A stretch of 64,000 nt of DNA, taken from Streptomyces sp. CB02959 (GTDB lineage Bacteria; Actinomycetota; Actinomycetes; Streptomycetales; Streptomycetaceae). The notes beneath the pieces were generated by a model. The model did not search any database. It saw only the letters and a program-made list of their open reading frames with translations, and had not been told where the DNA came from. Below, one piece after another: positions 43,601-51,202 of the stretch. The stretch lies in the NCBI RefSeq assembly GCF_002803155.1, contig NZ_NNBP01000009.1, positions 62,001-126,000 on the forward strand. The letters are read 5' to 3'. A program made the translations under genes and the position numbers. How positions within the stretch are numbered: the first letter of the stretch is position 1; each line of letters starts with the position of its first letter.

Positions 43601-46430
43601 GACCGCGGCGTTCCTCGTGGGCGAGCCAGGAGGTGAAGACGTCCTCGTAGAGCCGGGCGGGGCTCAGGGCGCGCCCGGCGCCGGCGACGGCGCGCAGCTG
43701 GTCGGGGTCGAGGTCGGCGACGAAGCTGAGCAGCCGGGGGTTGGCGCACAGGGCGAGCAGGTCGGGGATGTTGCCGAGGAGTTCGAAGCGGCGGTCGGCG
43801 GTCTCCTCGTCGCCGTAGCGGTTGACGAGGTAGGCGCGGATCTGTTCGGGGACGAAGCCCTCGACGGCGAGGATGCGGCGCTGCGGGAGCAGGCCGATGC
43901 GTTCGCCGAGGGCGGTGAGGATCTGGTCCTGCGACTTGAAGTGCTGGGTGCGGCTGCTGACGACGATCTTGGCGTTGTCGACGGCGGCGTTGAGGAGGAC
44001 CTGGAGGTGGTCGGCGGCGCGGTCGTAGCTGACGCGGTTGACGAGTTCGTCGAAGCCGTCGAAGAGGAGGACGACGCGGCCCTGGCCGAGCATGTAGCGC
44101 AGGGCGCGCAGGTCGATGGTGTCGACGTCGTGGCCGGCGAGGTGGGCGGCGACGAGCCCTTCGAGGCTGTGCGCGCGGTCGAGGGTGTGCAGGGGGATGA
44201 GCAGCGGGGTGAGGTGCGGGAGGCATTCGGGGATGCGGCGGGCCAGTTCGCGCAGGGCGAAGGTCTTGCCGTGTCCGAAGTCGCCGAGGAGCAGCACGAA
44301 GCGGCCGTGGTCGGTCTCCAGGAGCTGGAGCATGGCCTCGACGAGGTGGTCGCGTTCGTCGGCGTCGGGGCGTTCGGCGTCGCGGTAGCGCTGCGGGAGG
44401 TAGAGGTCGGGGGCGTAGCGGTCGTCGTTGCTGAGCCGGGCGGTCTGGGCGGCGACGTAGGTGCGCAGGTCGAGGAGGCCCTGGAACTCCAGGAAGCTGC
44501 GGACGCGGACGCCGCGGCGCCCGGCGCGTTCGCGCAGGGACTGCTCGGGGGGCGGGCCGTCGTGGACCAGCTCGGCCTCGGAGCCGGTGTCGGTGGCGTG
44601 GGCCTGGGCGAGGAAGCGGTCGAGTTCGGCGTCGGTGGGGGTGCCGGGGTGGACGGCGATGCGCTGCTGGCGGACGACGCCCTCGTCGCTCCAGGTGACC
44701 ATGATCTGGGCGAGGTCGTCGGGGGCCGAGCGGGGGACGTCGCGGAGGCGGACGCCTTCCTGGCGGGCGCGGCAGACCTCCTTGACGCGTTCGGCGAGGG
44801 AGTCGGCGGGTTCGTCGACGGCGCGGTTGTCGGCGGGCCGGACGTCGGCGGGCGGGGTCACGGTCTCGCCGGGCGGGGCGAAGATCCGTCCGGCGCCGTG
44901 CCAGCTGACGGGGAAGACGGCCGGTTCGGTGCCGCCGGCGCCGGTCCAGCGGGTGACGCCGTCGTCGGTGATCCGCAGCAGCTCGAACCCGGCGGGGGCG
45001 GCGGGACCGTACAGCGGCAGGGTGCCGTTCTGGAGCGGGAGGTGGTCGTGGGACGGCTCGCCGCCGGTGGTGCGGGGGCCGCCGCTGGGGCCGTGCAGGA
45101 CGAAGTGGACGCGGGGCGCGGCGAGGCGGGTGAAGGTGTCGACGTCGCGGAGCGTGCCGGGGCCTCCGGGGGCGTCCTGGGGGCGGCGGCGGCCGGTGAG
45201 CGGGTGGCGGAGCGCGCCGATGCGCAGCCAGCCCTCCTCCTCGTAGCCGCGCAGCGCCTCGGCGAACCAGGCGGCCTGGTCGCGGCCGAGGAAGCCGTAC
45301 TGGTCGTCGGGGCGGTGGCTGGCGGCGATGGAGGAGTTGAACCCGGCGACGACGGTGTGGAGTTCGGGCACCGGGAAGAGGGTCCAGGGCTGGTCGCTGT
45401 CGAAGACGGTGTCGAGGCCCTCGTAGAGGCCGCGGAAGAGGCGGGTGTAGTGGCGCCACTTGGGCCAGTACGGGGGTTGCGGCGGGATCTCGTCGGCCTC
45501 GCAGGTGTGGAAGTAGCCTCGGCAGGCGGCCTGGCTGACGTCCTGGTTCCCGGGGACGACGACGACGCGCTGCGGCGGCAGGTCGAGCTGGGAGCGCAGC
45601 CCGGTGAGGAAGCTGAGGGCCTGGTCGCATTCGCGGGGGCTGCCGGAGGCGGTGAGGTCGCCGGTGACGACGAGGAGGTCGGGCGCGGGGGCGCCGGCGT
45701 CCTTCAGTTCGACGAGGTCGCCGCGGATCTCCCGGCGCAGCGCGTCCGGTTCGCGGCCGCGGCCGAAGTCGGGGCCGGCGAGGTGCAGGACCGTCAGGGC
45801 GCCCTGGTCGCGGACCGCGCCGGGGGCCTGCGGGTACCGGGGCGCGCGGGCGGGGCGGCGGCGGCCGGACCAGCCGGTGCGGCCGAGCGGACGCTGCCGG
45901 TCGTCGTCGGCGGCGGTGGCGGGCAGCTGGAAGGAGCCGGTGGCGGTGAGGGAGCCGGGGTAGCCGGGGCGGCGGCCGGGGCGGGCGTGGCCCTCGACGG
46001 CCTGGCCGACGCGGGTGAGCAGCAGGCTGCGGGCGGTCGCGGCGTCGGCGACGCCGACCAGGTCGACGTAGGTGATGGTGGCGAGGAGGCCCTCGATGGG
46101 GATGTCCTCGACGCGGACGGTGAGCAGCTTGCGCTCGGGCTCCTCCGGTTCGGCGCGGAGCGCGGCCTGCCATTCCATGCGGCCGTAGGTGGAGCGGCCG
46201 TAGTGGCCGGAGAGGACGGCGATGACCGCGACGGATTCGCTGACGCCGCGGTCCATGAAGTCGATGAAGTTGGTGCCGGCGACGAAGTCCCACGCCTGGA
46301 TGACGGTGCGGTACCCGGCTTCCTCCAGGGTCCATGCGATCCAGGACGCCCATTGTTCGTCGGCGGGCGAGTAGCTGATGAAGAAGTCCAAGTCACGTGT
46401 CCGGCCGAGAAGTTCCCCGTCAGTCGCCAT
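40614..46430 (-). CDS. TIR / phosphoesterase-like / NACHT / pentapeptide / WD40 STAND protein (candidate immune protein)
   Basis: 1,938 residues, cytosolic. Domain order: TIR (about 13-150; DFFISYSPADEQWASWIAWTLEEAGY; candidate catalytic Glu86 in YGRMEW). Then a calcineurin-like phosphoesterase region (about 211-470; LLVVTGDLTASG, VVVPGNQDVS) whose metal motifs are altered. An unassigned alpha/beta region follows (about 565-660). NACHT ATPase at about 700-900 has Walker A GDFGHGKT (716-723) and Walker B VVLLFDGFDEL, then a winged-helix-like part. Pentapeptide repeats occupy about 1108-1195 (GADLTDTRLIGANLSGAVL), and about 15 WD40 repeats run from 1240 to 1920 (for example VRLWDPVSG, VYAVAFGSDG). 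STAND proteins of this build sense a ligand through the C-terminal repeats, oligomerise through NACHT and fire the N-terminal effector; TIR effectors usually destroy NAD+. It is monocistronic, with no obvious associated gene. The immune role is inferred. Confidence 0.93.
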   Translation of the reverse strand: MATDGELLGRTRDLDFFISYSPADEQWASWIAWTLEEAGYRTVIQAWDFVAGTNFIDFMDRGVSESVAVIAVLSGHYGRSTYGRMEWQAALRAEPEEPERKLLTVRVEDIPIEGLLATITYVDLVGVADAATARSLLLTRVGQAVEGHARPGRRPGYPGSLTATGSFQLPATAADDDRQRPLGRTGWSGRRRPARAPRYPQAPGAVRDQGALTVLHLAGPDFGRGREPDALRREIRGDLVELKDAGAPAPDLLVVTGDLTASGSPRECDQALSFLTGLRSQLDLPPQRVVVVPGNQDVSQAACRGYFHTCEADEIPPQPPYWPKWRHYTRLFRGLYEGLDTVFDSDQPWTLFPVPELHTVVAGFNSSIAASHRPDDQYGFLGRDQAAWFAEALRGYEEEGWLRIGALRHPLTGRRRPQDAPGGPGTLRDVDTFTRLAAPRVHFVLHGPSGGPRTTGGEPSHDHLPLQNGTLPLYGPAAPAGFELLRITDDGVTRWTGAGGTEPAVFPVSWHGAGRIFAPPGETVTPPADVRPADNRAVDEPADSLAERVKEVCRARQEGVRLRDVPRSAPDDLAQIMVTWSDEGVVRQQRIAVHPGTPTDAELDRFLAQAHATDTGSEAELVHDGPPPEQSLRERAGRRGVRVRSFLEFQGLLDLRTYVAAQTARLSNDDRYAPDLYLPQRYRDAERPDADERDHLVEAMLQLLETDHGRFVLLLGDFGHGKTFALRELARRIPECLPHLTPLLIPLHTLDRAHSLEGLVAAHLAGHDVDTIDLRALRYMLGQGRVVLLFDGFDELVNRVSYDRAADHLQVLLNAAVDNAKIVVSSRTQHFKSQDQILTALGERIGLLPQRRILAVEGFVPEQIRAYLVNRYGDEETADRRFELLGNIPDLLALCANPRLLSFVADLDPDQLRAVAGAGRALSPARLYEDVFTSWLAHEERRGQGGPGAAPGLTLDHLWAAVTALARRLWETGRGGLHLDELTDTVGTALAGLAGTTLTTQESAQAVGAGSLLIRTDDGLFQFIHGSVVEWLIAREAADRLADGDSTLLAARPLSALAAEFFCDLADHDLSTAWVRTVLNTPGPGVSDAARANAVRVIDRLRVPAGADLRAARLSGEDLSGRDFSGVDLTGADLTDTRLIGANLSGAVLRDARLNGARLDHADLSGADVTGADLRGARLTRADLRGARLTRSRWHRAALIDPLTDPQVRAAPELRTAALAPGMPVEVGFRPAAVGVPYGFDMRTSRLPEPLSYSPEGELLAVGSEDGGVLVCAADTGRALRTLHGHEGRVYAVKFRSRVLATGGADGTVRLWDPVSGRQLHRLDIHPGGVWPVSLDDDGTLVATGDADGLVTLWDAATGEPLHQLPGHTAPVYTAVFSADGHTLVTGDAAAHLRIWDTRTGKCTGTLDGHERAVFRARFSPDGTLLATGDHGAEGHGTVRVWRLADRRLLHTFTGHTGRVYTLDFHPEGTLLVSGDTDGQVRLWDPVVGAPAGALERCTGAVYQVMFGNGGRLLAACDSDGTVRLWRVALSGGHRAISLLRQQPVEHRGSAWACRFRPQDSQLVTVGNDGGAQIWHADTGQGQRILRGHGRRVNTVAFSADGARLATSGNDGIVRLWDARTGRRTAELTGRGDRLISAVFSPAGPILGTASNDGDVYLWNAVTGEYLREIDVETDHTWAEAFSSDGTLLATANDDDSVRLWWRATGAHVATLADHRGRVRSIAFRGDGTALATGCDDGRVRLWHQESGRLTGELEGHGDRVYAVAFGSDGDWLASASWDGTAIVWRDGAPEHVLTGHHGRLWTAVAHPRLPLLATAGDDRVICLWDARTGTRTARLTGHTGRVFSLAFSPDGTLLASGGEDGTVRLWNVPAPDGPPTPHATLIGVPGGWAALTPEGGYKYEGEVAGEFWHVVGMARFTPGELDQYLPGVHRLPLDAEL

Positions 46431-46678
46431 GTCCCCATCGTAGAGGTCGGGGGGTGGCGGGGCAGGGGGTTGGAAGGATCACGCGGGGTGTCCGTCAACG
46501 GGCGGCAGGGCCGCGGCAGCAGGTGGCACCGGGGCCCGAGGTCCTCGCGGCCGCGCGGTCGGCCCGCTGTCGCGGCGGGTGTCCGCACGTCGGCGGCGAG
46601 GGGACCGCGGCCGGTCCCGGCGCTCGCGGTCTCCCCTCTCCCCCGCCCCGTCCGGCCGCGTGTGCGAGGCTGTCGGGC

Positions 46679-47866
46679 GTGCGATTCCTCAAGCGTCTTC
46701 ATCCCCTGGACTGGCTCGCCGCCGGGCTGCTCGCCTGCGGCCTGGTGTGCGTGGCCACGGGGCTCCTGCCGACCGCGCCGGCCGGGGACGCGATGGCGCG
46801 TATCGGGCCGCTGCTGGTCTTCCTGGCGACGGTCATCGTGATGGCCGAACTGACCGGCCGGGCCGAGGTGTTCGACGCGGTGGCGTCCTGGGTGGCGCGG
46901 ACCGGGAAGGGCAGCTATCCGCGGCTGTTCGGGCTGTGTGTGCTCTTCGCGTCGGTCACCACCATCGTGCTGAACCTGGACACCACGGCGGTGCTGCTGA
47001 CGCCGGTGATGCTCGCGCTGGCCGGGCGGGTGGGCATCGCGCCGGTGCCGCTGGCGATGACGACGGTCTGGCTCGCCAACACCGCGAGCCTGCTGCTGCC
47101 GGTGTCGAACCTGACGAACCTGCTGGCGTCGAACCGGGTCGGGCTCTCCCCCACCGCGATGGCCGCGACGATGGGCCTGCCCCAACTGGCCGCCGTAGCG
47201 GTGACCATGGCGTGCCTGTGGGGTTTCTACTGGCGGCGCGGCCGGCGGGGCTCGGAGGCGTACGTTCCGCCCGAGCGGCGGGCGCCGGCCGATCCGGTGC
47301 TGTTCCGGGTGTGCGCGCTGGTGTGTGCCGGTTTCCTGCTGGCGATCCTCGTCGCGGACGTGCCGCTGTGGTCGGCGTCGCTGACCACGATGCTGATCGT
47401 GGTCGTCGCGTTCGCGGTGCGGCGCCCCGCCGAGCTGCGGTTGTCGCTGGTGCCGTGGCGGCTGCTGGTGCTGGTGCCGGGGATGTTCCTGGTCGTCGAG
47501 ACGGTGAACGCGCACGGGCTGCACACGCTGCTGACGGCCGCGATCGGGCCGGACGGCGGCCTCGGCGGCATGCTCCGCTCGGCGGGCGTGGGCGCGGGCC
47601 TGTCCAACGTGCTCAACAACCTGCCGGTCTACATGGCGGGCGAGGCGGCGGTGCCGGTCGGCAACCACCACCAGTTGCTGGCGCTGCTGATCGGCACCAA
47701 CGTCGGCCCGCTGGTCACTCCGTGGGCGTCGCTGGCGACCCTGCTGTGGTTCGAGCGGTGCCGCGGCCAGGGCACGGTCATCCCGCTGCGGCGCTTCGCG
47801 GGCACGGGGTTCGTGCTGGCCGTGACGGCGACGCTGGCGGCGACGGTGGTGCTGGCCCTGCAGTGA
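46679..47866 (+). CDS. ArsB/NhaD-type (SLC13-like) membrane permease
   Basis: 395 residues starting GTG, with GAGG 9 nt upstream. About 10-11 transmembrane segments are visible. The ion-transporter superfamily pattern is shown by IGPLLVFLATVIVMAELTGRAEVFD, the TIVLNLDTTAVLLTPVML motif (TM with N-D-T-T-A-V, characteristic of ArsB/NhaD) and VGAGLSNVLNNLPVYMAGEAAV (second half, S-N-x-x-N-N-L-P). It is likely an anion or Na+/H+ exchanger; ArsB-type arsenite export is possible, but no ars regulator or reductase is nearby. Convergent with the inositol-monophosphatase gene. An upstream open extension antisense to the TIR gene is not part of it. Confidence 0.88.
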   Translation: MRFLKRLHPLDWLAAGLLACGLVCVATGLLPTAPAGDAMARIGPLLVFLATVIVMAELTGRAEVFDAVASWVARTGKGSYPRLFGLCVLFASVTTIVLNLDTTAVLLTPVMLALAGRVGIAPVPLAMTTVWLANTASLLLPVSNLTNLLASNRVGLSPTAMAATMGLPQLAAVAVTMACLWGFYWRRGRRGSEAYVPPERRAPADPVLFRVCALVCAGFLLAILVADVPLWSASLTTMLIVVVAFAVRRPAELRLSLVPWRLLVLVPGMFLVVETVNAHGLHTLLTAAIGPDGGLGGMLRSAGVGAGLSNVLNNLPVYMAGEAAVPVGNHHQLLALLIGTNVGPLVTPWASLATLLWFERCRGQGTVIPLRRFAGTGFVLAVTATLAATVVLALQ

Positions 47867-47888
47867 ACGGCCGGTCCTCCTCCCCCGC

Positions 47889-48731
47889 TCAGGCCGCCCG
47901 CACGCGTGCGACCACGTCGAGCAGGTACGTCAGGGTGTCGCCGCGGGCGGCGACGAAGCTGCGGTCGGTGTCCGGGCCGCCGGAACCCACCGTGAAGGGG
48001 CCGCCGGTCAGGGTACGGAACTCCACGCCCGCCTCGGCGGCCAGCAGGGCGCCCGCGGGGAAGTCGATGCCCTCCGCGCGGTAGCCGACGAAGCCGCCGA
48101 TCGCACCGCGCGCCAGCATGCTCCAGCCCAGCAGCGGCGCCCACAACTGGAGCACCCGCCGGGTGCGGGACTCCAACTGGCCCCGCAGGCCCGCGGCCAC
48201 CGGGTCGGCCCGGTCCACCGCATGGCCCTGGGTCCAGGCCACCACCGGTCCGCTGCGCGGCACCGCGCCGGTCGGCCCCGGCAGCGGGTCGGGGCCGCAG
48301 GACGCGCCCTGGCCGCGGACGGCCCGCCAGGTGGAGCCGGTGACCGGTTCGTGCACCACGCCGACGACCGGCGCGCCGTCCACGCACAGCCCGATGCCGA
48401 CGGCGTACGCGGTCAGGCCGATCGCGACGTTGTTGCTGCCGTCGAGCGGATCCACCAACCAGGTGCGGCGGCCGACGGCGTCGAGGAGGCCCGCCTCCTC
48501 GGACAGGATCCGGTCGTGCGGGAAGTGCGTCTGGAGGCGGGCGAGGATGAGTTTCTCGGCGGCCAGGTCGAGGTCGGTGACGACGTCGCCCGCGGCGTCC
48601 TTGAGGCCCACCGCGCGGGCCGTGCCGAAGCGGCCGCGCAGCAGGGCCCCCGCCTCCTCCGCCGCGGCCACGGCCACCCGCGTCTCGCTCGCGTAGGGTG
48701 CGGCGTCCCGGTCACTCGCGCTGCTCGGCAT
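47889..48731 (-). CDS. Inositol-monophosphatase-family phosphatase
   Basis: 280 residues from ATG 48731, preceded by AGGAGG at 4 nt. This is a Mg2+-dependent, Li+-sensitive phosphatase fold. Motifs: DAAGDVVTDLDLAAEKLI (metal Asp region), ILSEEAG (metal Glu), TWLVDPLDGSNNVAIG (the WxDPLDGT signature, with Ser-Asn-Asn after it) and YRAEGIDFPAGALLAAEAG (GIDxxAGxLLxxEAG). In place of the common WD-AG the C-terminal motif has GIDFPAG. The substrate is unknown: inositol phosphate, PAP (CysQ-like), NADP or a sugar phosphate. It overlaps the cupin-like gene by 20 bp and is the last gene of a three-gene operon. Confidence 0.92.
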   Translation of the reverse strand: MPSSASDRDAAPYASETRVAVAAAEEAGALLRGRFGTARAVGLKDAAGDVVTDLDLAAEKLILARLQTHFPHDRILSEEAGLLDAVGRRTWLVDPLDGSNNVAIGLTAYAVGIGLCVDGAPVVGVVHEPVTGSTWRAVRGQGASCGPDPLPGPTGAVPRSGPVVAWTQGHAVDRADPVAAGLRGQLESRTRRVLQLWAPLLGWSMLARGAIGGFVGYRAEGIDFPAGALLAAEAGVEFRTLTGGPFTVGSGGPDTDRSFVAARGDTLTYLLDVVARVRAA

Positions 48732-49371
48732 GGATCCTCCTGAGTGCTGTGCGGACGGTCCGTTCGGTGTGTTCCGCACCGCACAGCCGACGCACCGTAC
48801 GGTGGCCTCGGCCGTGCAGGGGACCCAGGGACAGGTCGGTGTGGCCGGGCAGCGACCGGCCGAGCACCAGGGTGGCGGCGGGCTGCCCGCGGGTGACGAC
48901 GGTGGCGTGGAACTCCCCGGCCGGCAGGCTGTACGTCTCGCCGCTGCCGCTGGAGGCGGCGGGGCCCGGTTCGCAGTGCACCAGGCGGGAGGTGGGCCGC
49001 AGTTCGTCGACGCCCGAGGGGGCGCTGAAGACCTCGAAGATCCGGTGGGTGGGGGCGTGCGCCTCGTCGGTCACGGTGACCGGGAGGTTGCCGACCCGGC
49101 CGTAGAGGACGTAGCTGCGCAGCTCCCAGCTGTGGGCGTGCATGGGGTCGGCGGTGGGGTCGGCGGGGGTGCCGGTGCCGAAGAGGTGGACGCAGACGCC
49201 GCGGGCGCCGTCGCGGACGAGCGGCAGGCACAGGAAGCCGAGCGGATGGCGGACCGCGCGTAACTCCCTTTTGCCGCAGGCGATGTCCTCCAGGGCGCCG
49301 GTGACGCTGGCGCGGGGCGCCTCCCGCGGGGCGCCGGGCCGGAGCAGTCGGTCGAGCGTGTCGTAGTCCAT
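48712..49371 (-). CDS. Uncharacterised cupin-like protein
   Basis: 219 residues, no signal or membrane segment. Part of the sequence reads as a double-stranded beta-helix: GVCVHLFGTG, then a His motif in DPMHAHSWELRSYVLYGRVGN (HxHxxxxRSYVLxG). A second half-motif, ETYSLPAGEFHATVV, follows, with His near position 150 and later LVLGRSLPGH. Histidines at both motifs could bind a metal. The function is not recognised; proteins of this pattern occur beside inositol-monophosphatase-like genes in streptomycetes, as far as I recall. It sits between the 2-TM gene (18 bp upstream) and the phosphatase gene (20-bp overlap). Confidence 0.75.
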   Translation of the reverse strand: MDYDTLDRLLRPGAPREAPRASVTGALEDIACGKRELRAVRHPLGFLCLPLVRDGARGVCVHLFGTGTPADPTADPMHAHSWELRSYVLYGRVGNLPVTVTDEAHAPTHRIFEVFSAPSGVDELRPTSRLVHCEPGPAASSGSGETYSLPAGEFHATVVTRGQPAATLVLGRSLPGHTDLSLGPLHGRGHRTVRRLCGAEHTERTVRTALRRIHAEQRE

Positions 49372-49389
49372 GAGCCGCGCCGAGGCGTC

Positions 49390-50340
49390 TCACCTCCGGT
49401 AGGGGTCCTCAGCGTGCAGGGCTTTCTCGACGATCTCCGCGACGTCGGCGTCGCTGAACACCGAGGGAAGGGGGAGGTCGACGTCGTCGAAGACCGTGCG
49501 GACCTCGTCGACGGTCGGCTCCTCGCCCAGGGGGGCGATGCCGCGCAGGTCGAGGCGGACGGCCTGTTCGCGGCTCTGGTGCAGCTCGGTGACGTAGTAG
49601 TCGTAGAGCGGCTGGTCGCGGGCGACGAGGAGGTTGACGCGGTTCGGGTCGTCCTGGGTGATGATCAGGCAGGACTCGGAGAGGTCGAAGCGGAGGGTGG
49701 GGACGCCCCGGGAGAGGTGGACGCTGATCTCCAGGGTGTCCAGCCGCTGGCGGAACCAGCAGGCGGCCAGGACCGTGGCGTACGCCTCCTTGCGGGTGCG
49801 GTCTGCGGTCCAGGCGTCCGCCGCGTCGTCGTTGCGGCGGCGGGCGAAGGTCTGGCGGAAGCGGGCGTAGGCGGCGCAGGCCCGCTCGTCCGCCGGGTTG
49901 ATGATGTCGATCTTGACGCTGAGCTGGGCGCGCTGGCGGGTGGCGGCCTCGACGCAGCGGGGCAGGGTGACGGCCCGCAGGTAGGTGCCGGTGCCGCCCT
50001 TGAAGTACCAGCGGTTGGTCTGTGCGCGGGCCCGCTCCAGCGCGTCGCCGACCTGGTCCCCCGAGAGGGAGCGGACCATGGCGAGGTCCTCCAGGGCGCG
50101 GCGGGTGCCCTCGGACGCCTGCTGGATGTCGGACTTGCGGCGCACCCGTTCGGTCATCGAGCCGACCGCGAGCGAGCCGAGTACCAGCAGCGTCGCACCG
50201 GACGACACCTTGTCGCTGATGACGTCGCCGAGGACGTCCATCAGGCCGATGGTCAGGCCGAGGCCCACGGCGATCAGTCCGTCCAGGTTTCTGATCGCCC
50301 AGGCGACGACGAACTCCACCCGCCCCACACGCTGTTCCAC
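49390..50340 (-). CDS. Membrane protein with two N-terminal TM helices and cytosolic domain, unknown function
   Basis: 316 residues. Two hydrophobic segments at the N-terminus (GLIAVGLGLTIGLMDVLGDVI, then GATLLVLGSLAVGSMTERV) are followed by a coiled-coil-like stretch (EGTRRALEDLAMVRSLSGDQVGDALERARAQ). A soluble domain beginning WYFKGGTGTYLRAVTLPRCVEAATRQ then contains LSVKIDIINPADERACAAYARFRQTFA. The ending is DEVRTVFDDVDLPLPSVFSDADVAEIVEKAL. The soluble part resembles a domain I have seen in proteins of uncertain function, some next to nucleotide-signalling or defence genes, but I cannot name it securely. It is the first gene of the operon with the cupin-like and phosphatase genes, which suggests that a membrane sensor or effector and a small-molecule phosphatase act together. 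Confidence 0.78.
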   Translation of the reverse strand: MEQRVGRVEFVVAWAIRNLDGLIAVGLGLTIGLMDVLGDVISDKVSSGATLLVLGSLAVGSMTERVRRKSDIQQASEGTRRALEDLAMVRSLSGDQVGDALERARAQTNRWYFKGGTGTYLRAVTLPRCVEAATRQRAQLSVKIDIINPADERACAAYARFRQTFARRRNDDAADAWTADRTRKEAYATVLAACWFRQRLDTLEISVHLSRGVPTLRFDLSESCLIITQDDPNRVNLLVARDQPLYDYYVTELHQSREQAVRLDLRGIAPLGEEPTVDEVRTVFDDVDLPLPSVFSDADVAEIVEKALHAEDPYRR

Positions 50341-51202
50341 GTCGAGTCCCCCTCCCCGTTCACTGGCATCGTAGGAGGAAGGGGACGGCTCTGGCCAGGG
50401 CTACCCGGCGGCCTCAAGATCGTTTCCACGGCGGGGAGTTGCCGCACCCGGGCCCGTGGCGTGGCGCCGGATCCGGCCGGTCCGGGACGAACGCCCTTCC
50501 GCGGCCGCGTGGCCGCCGACCACGGCCTCCGGGACGAGCACCGGCAGGAATACCCCGCGACGACCGGGCCGCGCCGCCCTGCGGGCCCGGCGCGGGGAGG
50601 GGGCCCGGCGCGGGGAGGGGGCCCGGCGCGGGGAGGGGGCCCGGCCGCGGCCGGATCCGTACGGCTCCGGCCGCGGATCGGGGGATCCCGCGCCCCGTGC
50701 GGATACGGTTTCCGCCACCGCCCAGGCATGCGAACGGCCGGGGCGAGGAGGCGTTCGGCGGCCCGGCGAGCGGCCGGACGCCGGACCGCGCCGGCGCAGG
50801 GGTCGCGCCCCCGCCGTGGGCCCCCGAGGCGCCCCGGCGTCCGAGACGTCAGCGGCGTGCCGCTCGACGGCGCACTCCCCGGTCACGGTGGCGGGACCGT
50901 GCCGGATCCGCACCGGCTTCCCCGCGCCGCGGGCCTTCGCCCGCCCACAGATGGTCGGACGTCCTAGTAAATCCACCCCCGGCCGCACACCGAACCCCCA
51001 TCCGACGCGAACGGCCGCCCCGTGCCCGCCTCTTGACATAGGACGCGCGAATGCGGGCCGTCCGCCGGCCGGCCGATGCCGTGTCCGGATATTCACCACG
51101 CGTGAGCACGCCGTCCGAATAGCGGGCACTCACCCCGTTCACGCAGCGTATCCCCGCAGACTCGGGCCCAATGATCGTCTCAAGCAATGGACAGGCACGC
51201 CC
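50341..51202. other. Long intergenic stretch, no supported gene
   Basis: 862 bp between the divergent 2-TM protein and amino-acid permease genes. Open frames exist on both strands, but their translations are Arg/Gly/Pro-rich and lack motifs and ribosome sites. A run of GC-rich tandem repeats lies at 50584-50645 (separate entry). TTGACA at 51033-51038 is a possible -35 element for the permease, but no matching -10 was found. Sequence from about 51040 to 51200 is a plausible permease leader. Confidence 0.45.
50584..50645. repeat. Tandem 18-bp GC repeat
   Basis: Three exact copies of GGCCCGGCGCGGGGAGGG (50584-50601, 50602-50619, 50620-50637) and an 8-bp partial fourth copy. Tandem and without spacers, so not a CRISPR. 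It is G-run rich on the plus strand, with repeated GGGG and GGG tracts that could form a quadruplex. It is likely variable between strains. Confidence 0.85.

Noticed and set aside
40566..46841. An uninterrupted 2,091-residue plus-strand open frame opposite the TIR-NACHT gene
   Set aside because: Its translation is a Gly/Ala/Glu/Val-rich mirror of WD40 coding repeats with no motif and no ribosome site; the minus strand has clear domains throughout. It is an antisense shadow of GC-rich codon bias.
50584..50645. Possible CRISPR array in the GC tandem repeats
   Set aside because: Units are directly adjacent without spacers, and there are no cas genes in the window.
51033..51038. TTGACA as a sigma-70 promoter for the amino-acid permease
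   Set aside because: No acceptable -10 hexamer lies 16-18 bp downstream, and single hexamers occur by chance.
50401..51129. A 242-residue minus-strand frame in the long spacer
   Set aside because: Repetitive RRAPSPRRAPSP-type translation created by the 18-bp repeats, with no ribosome site or family motif.
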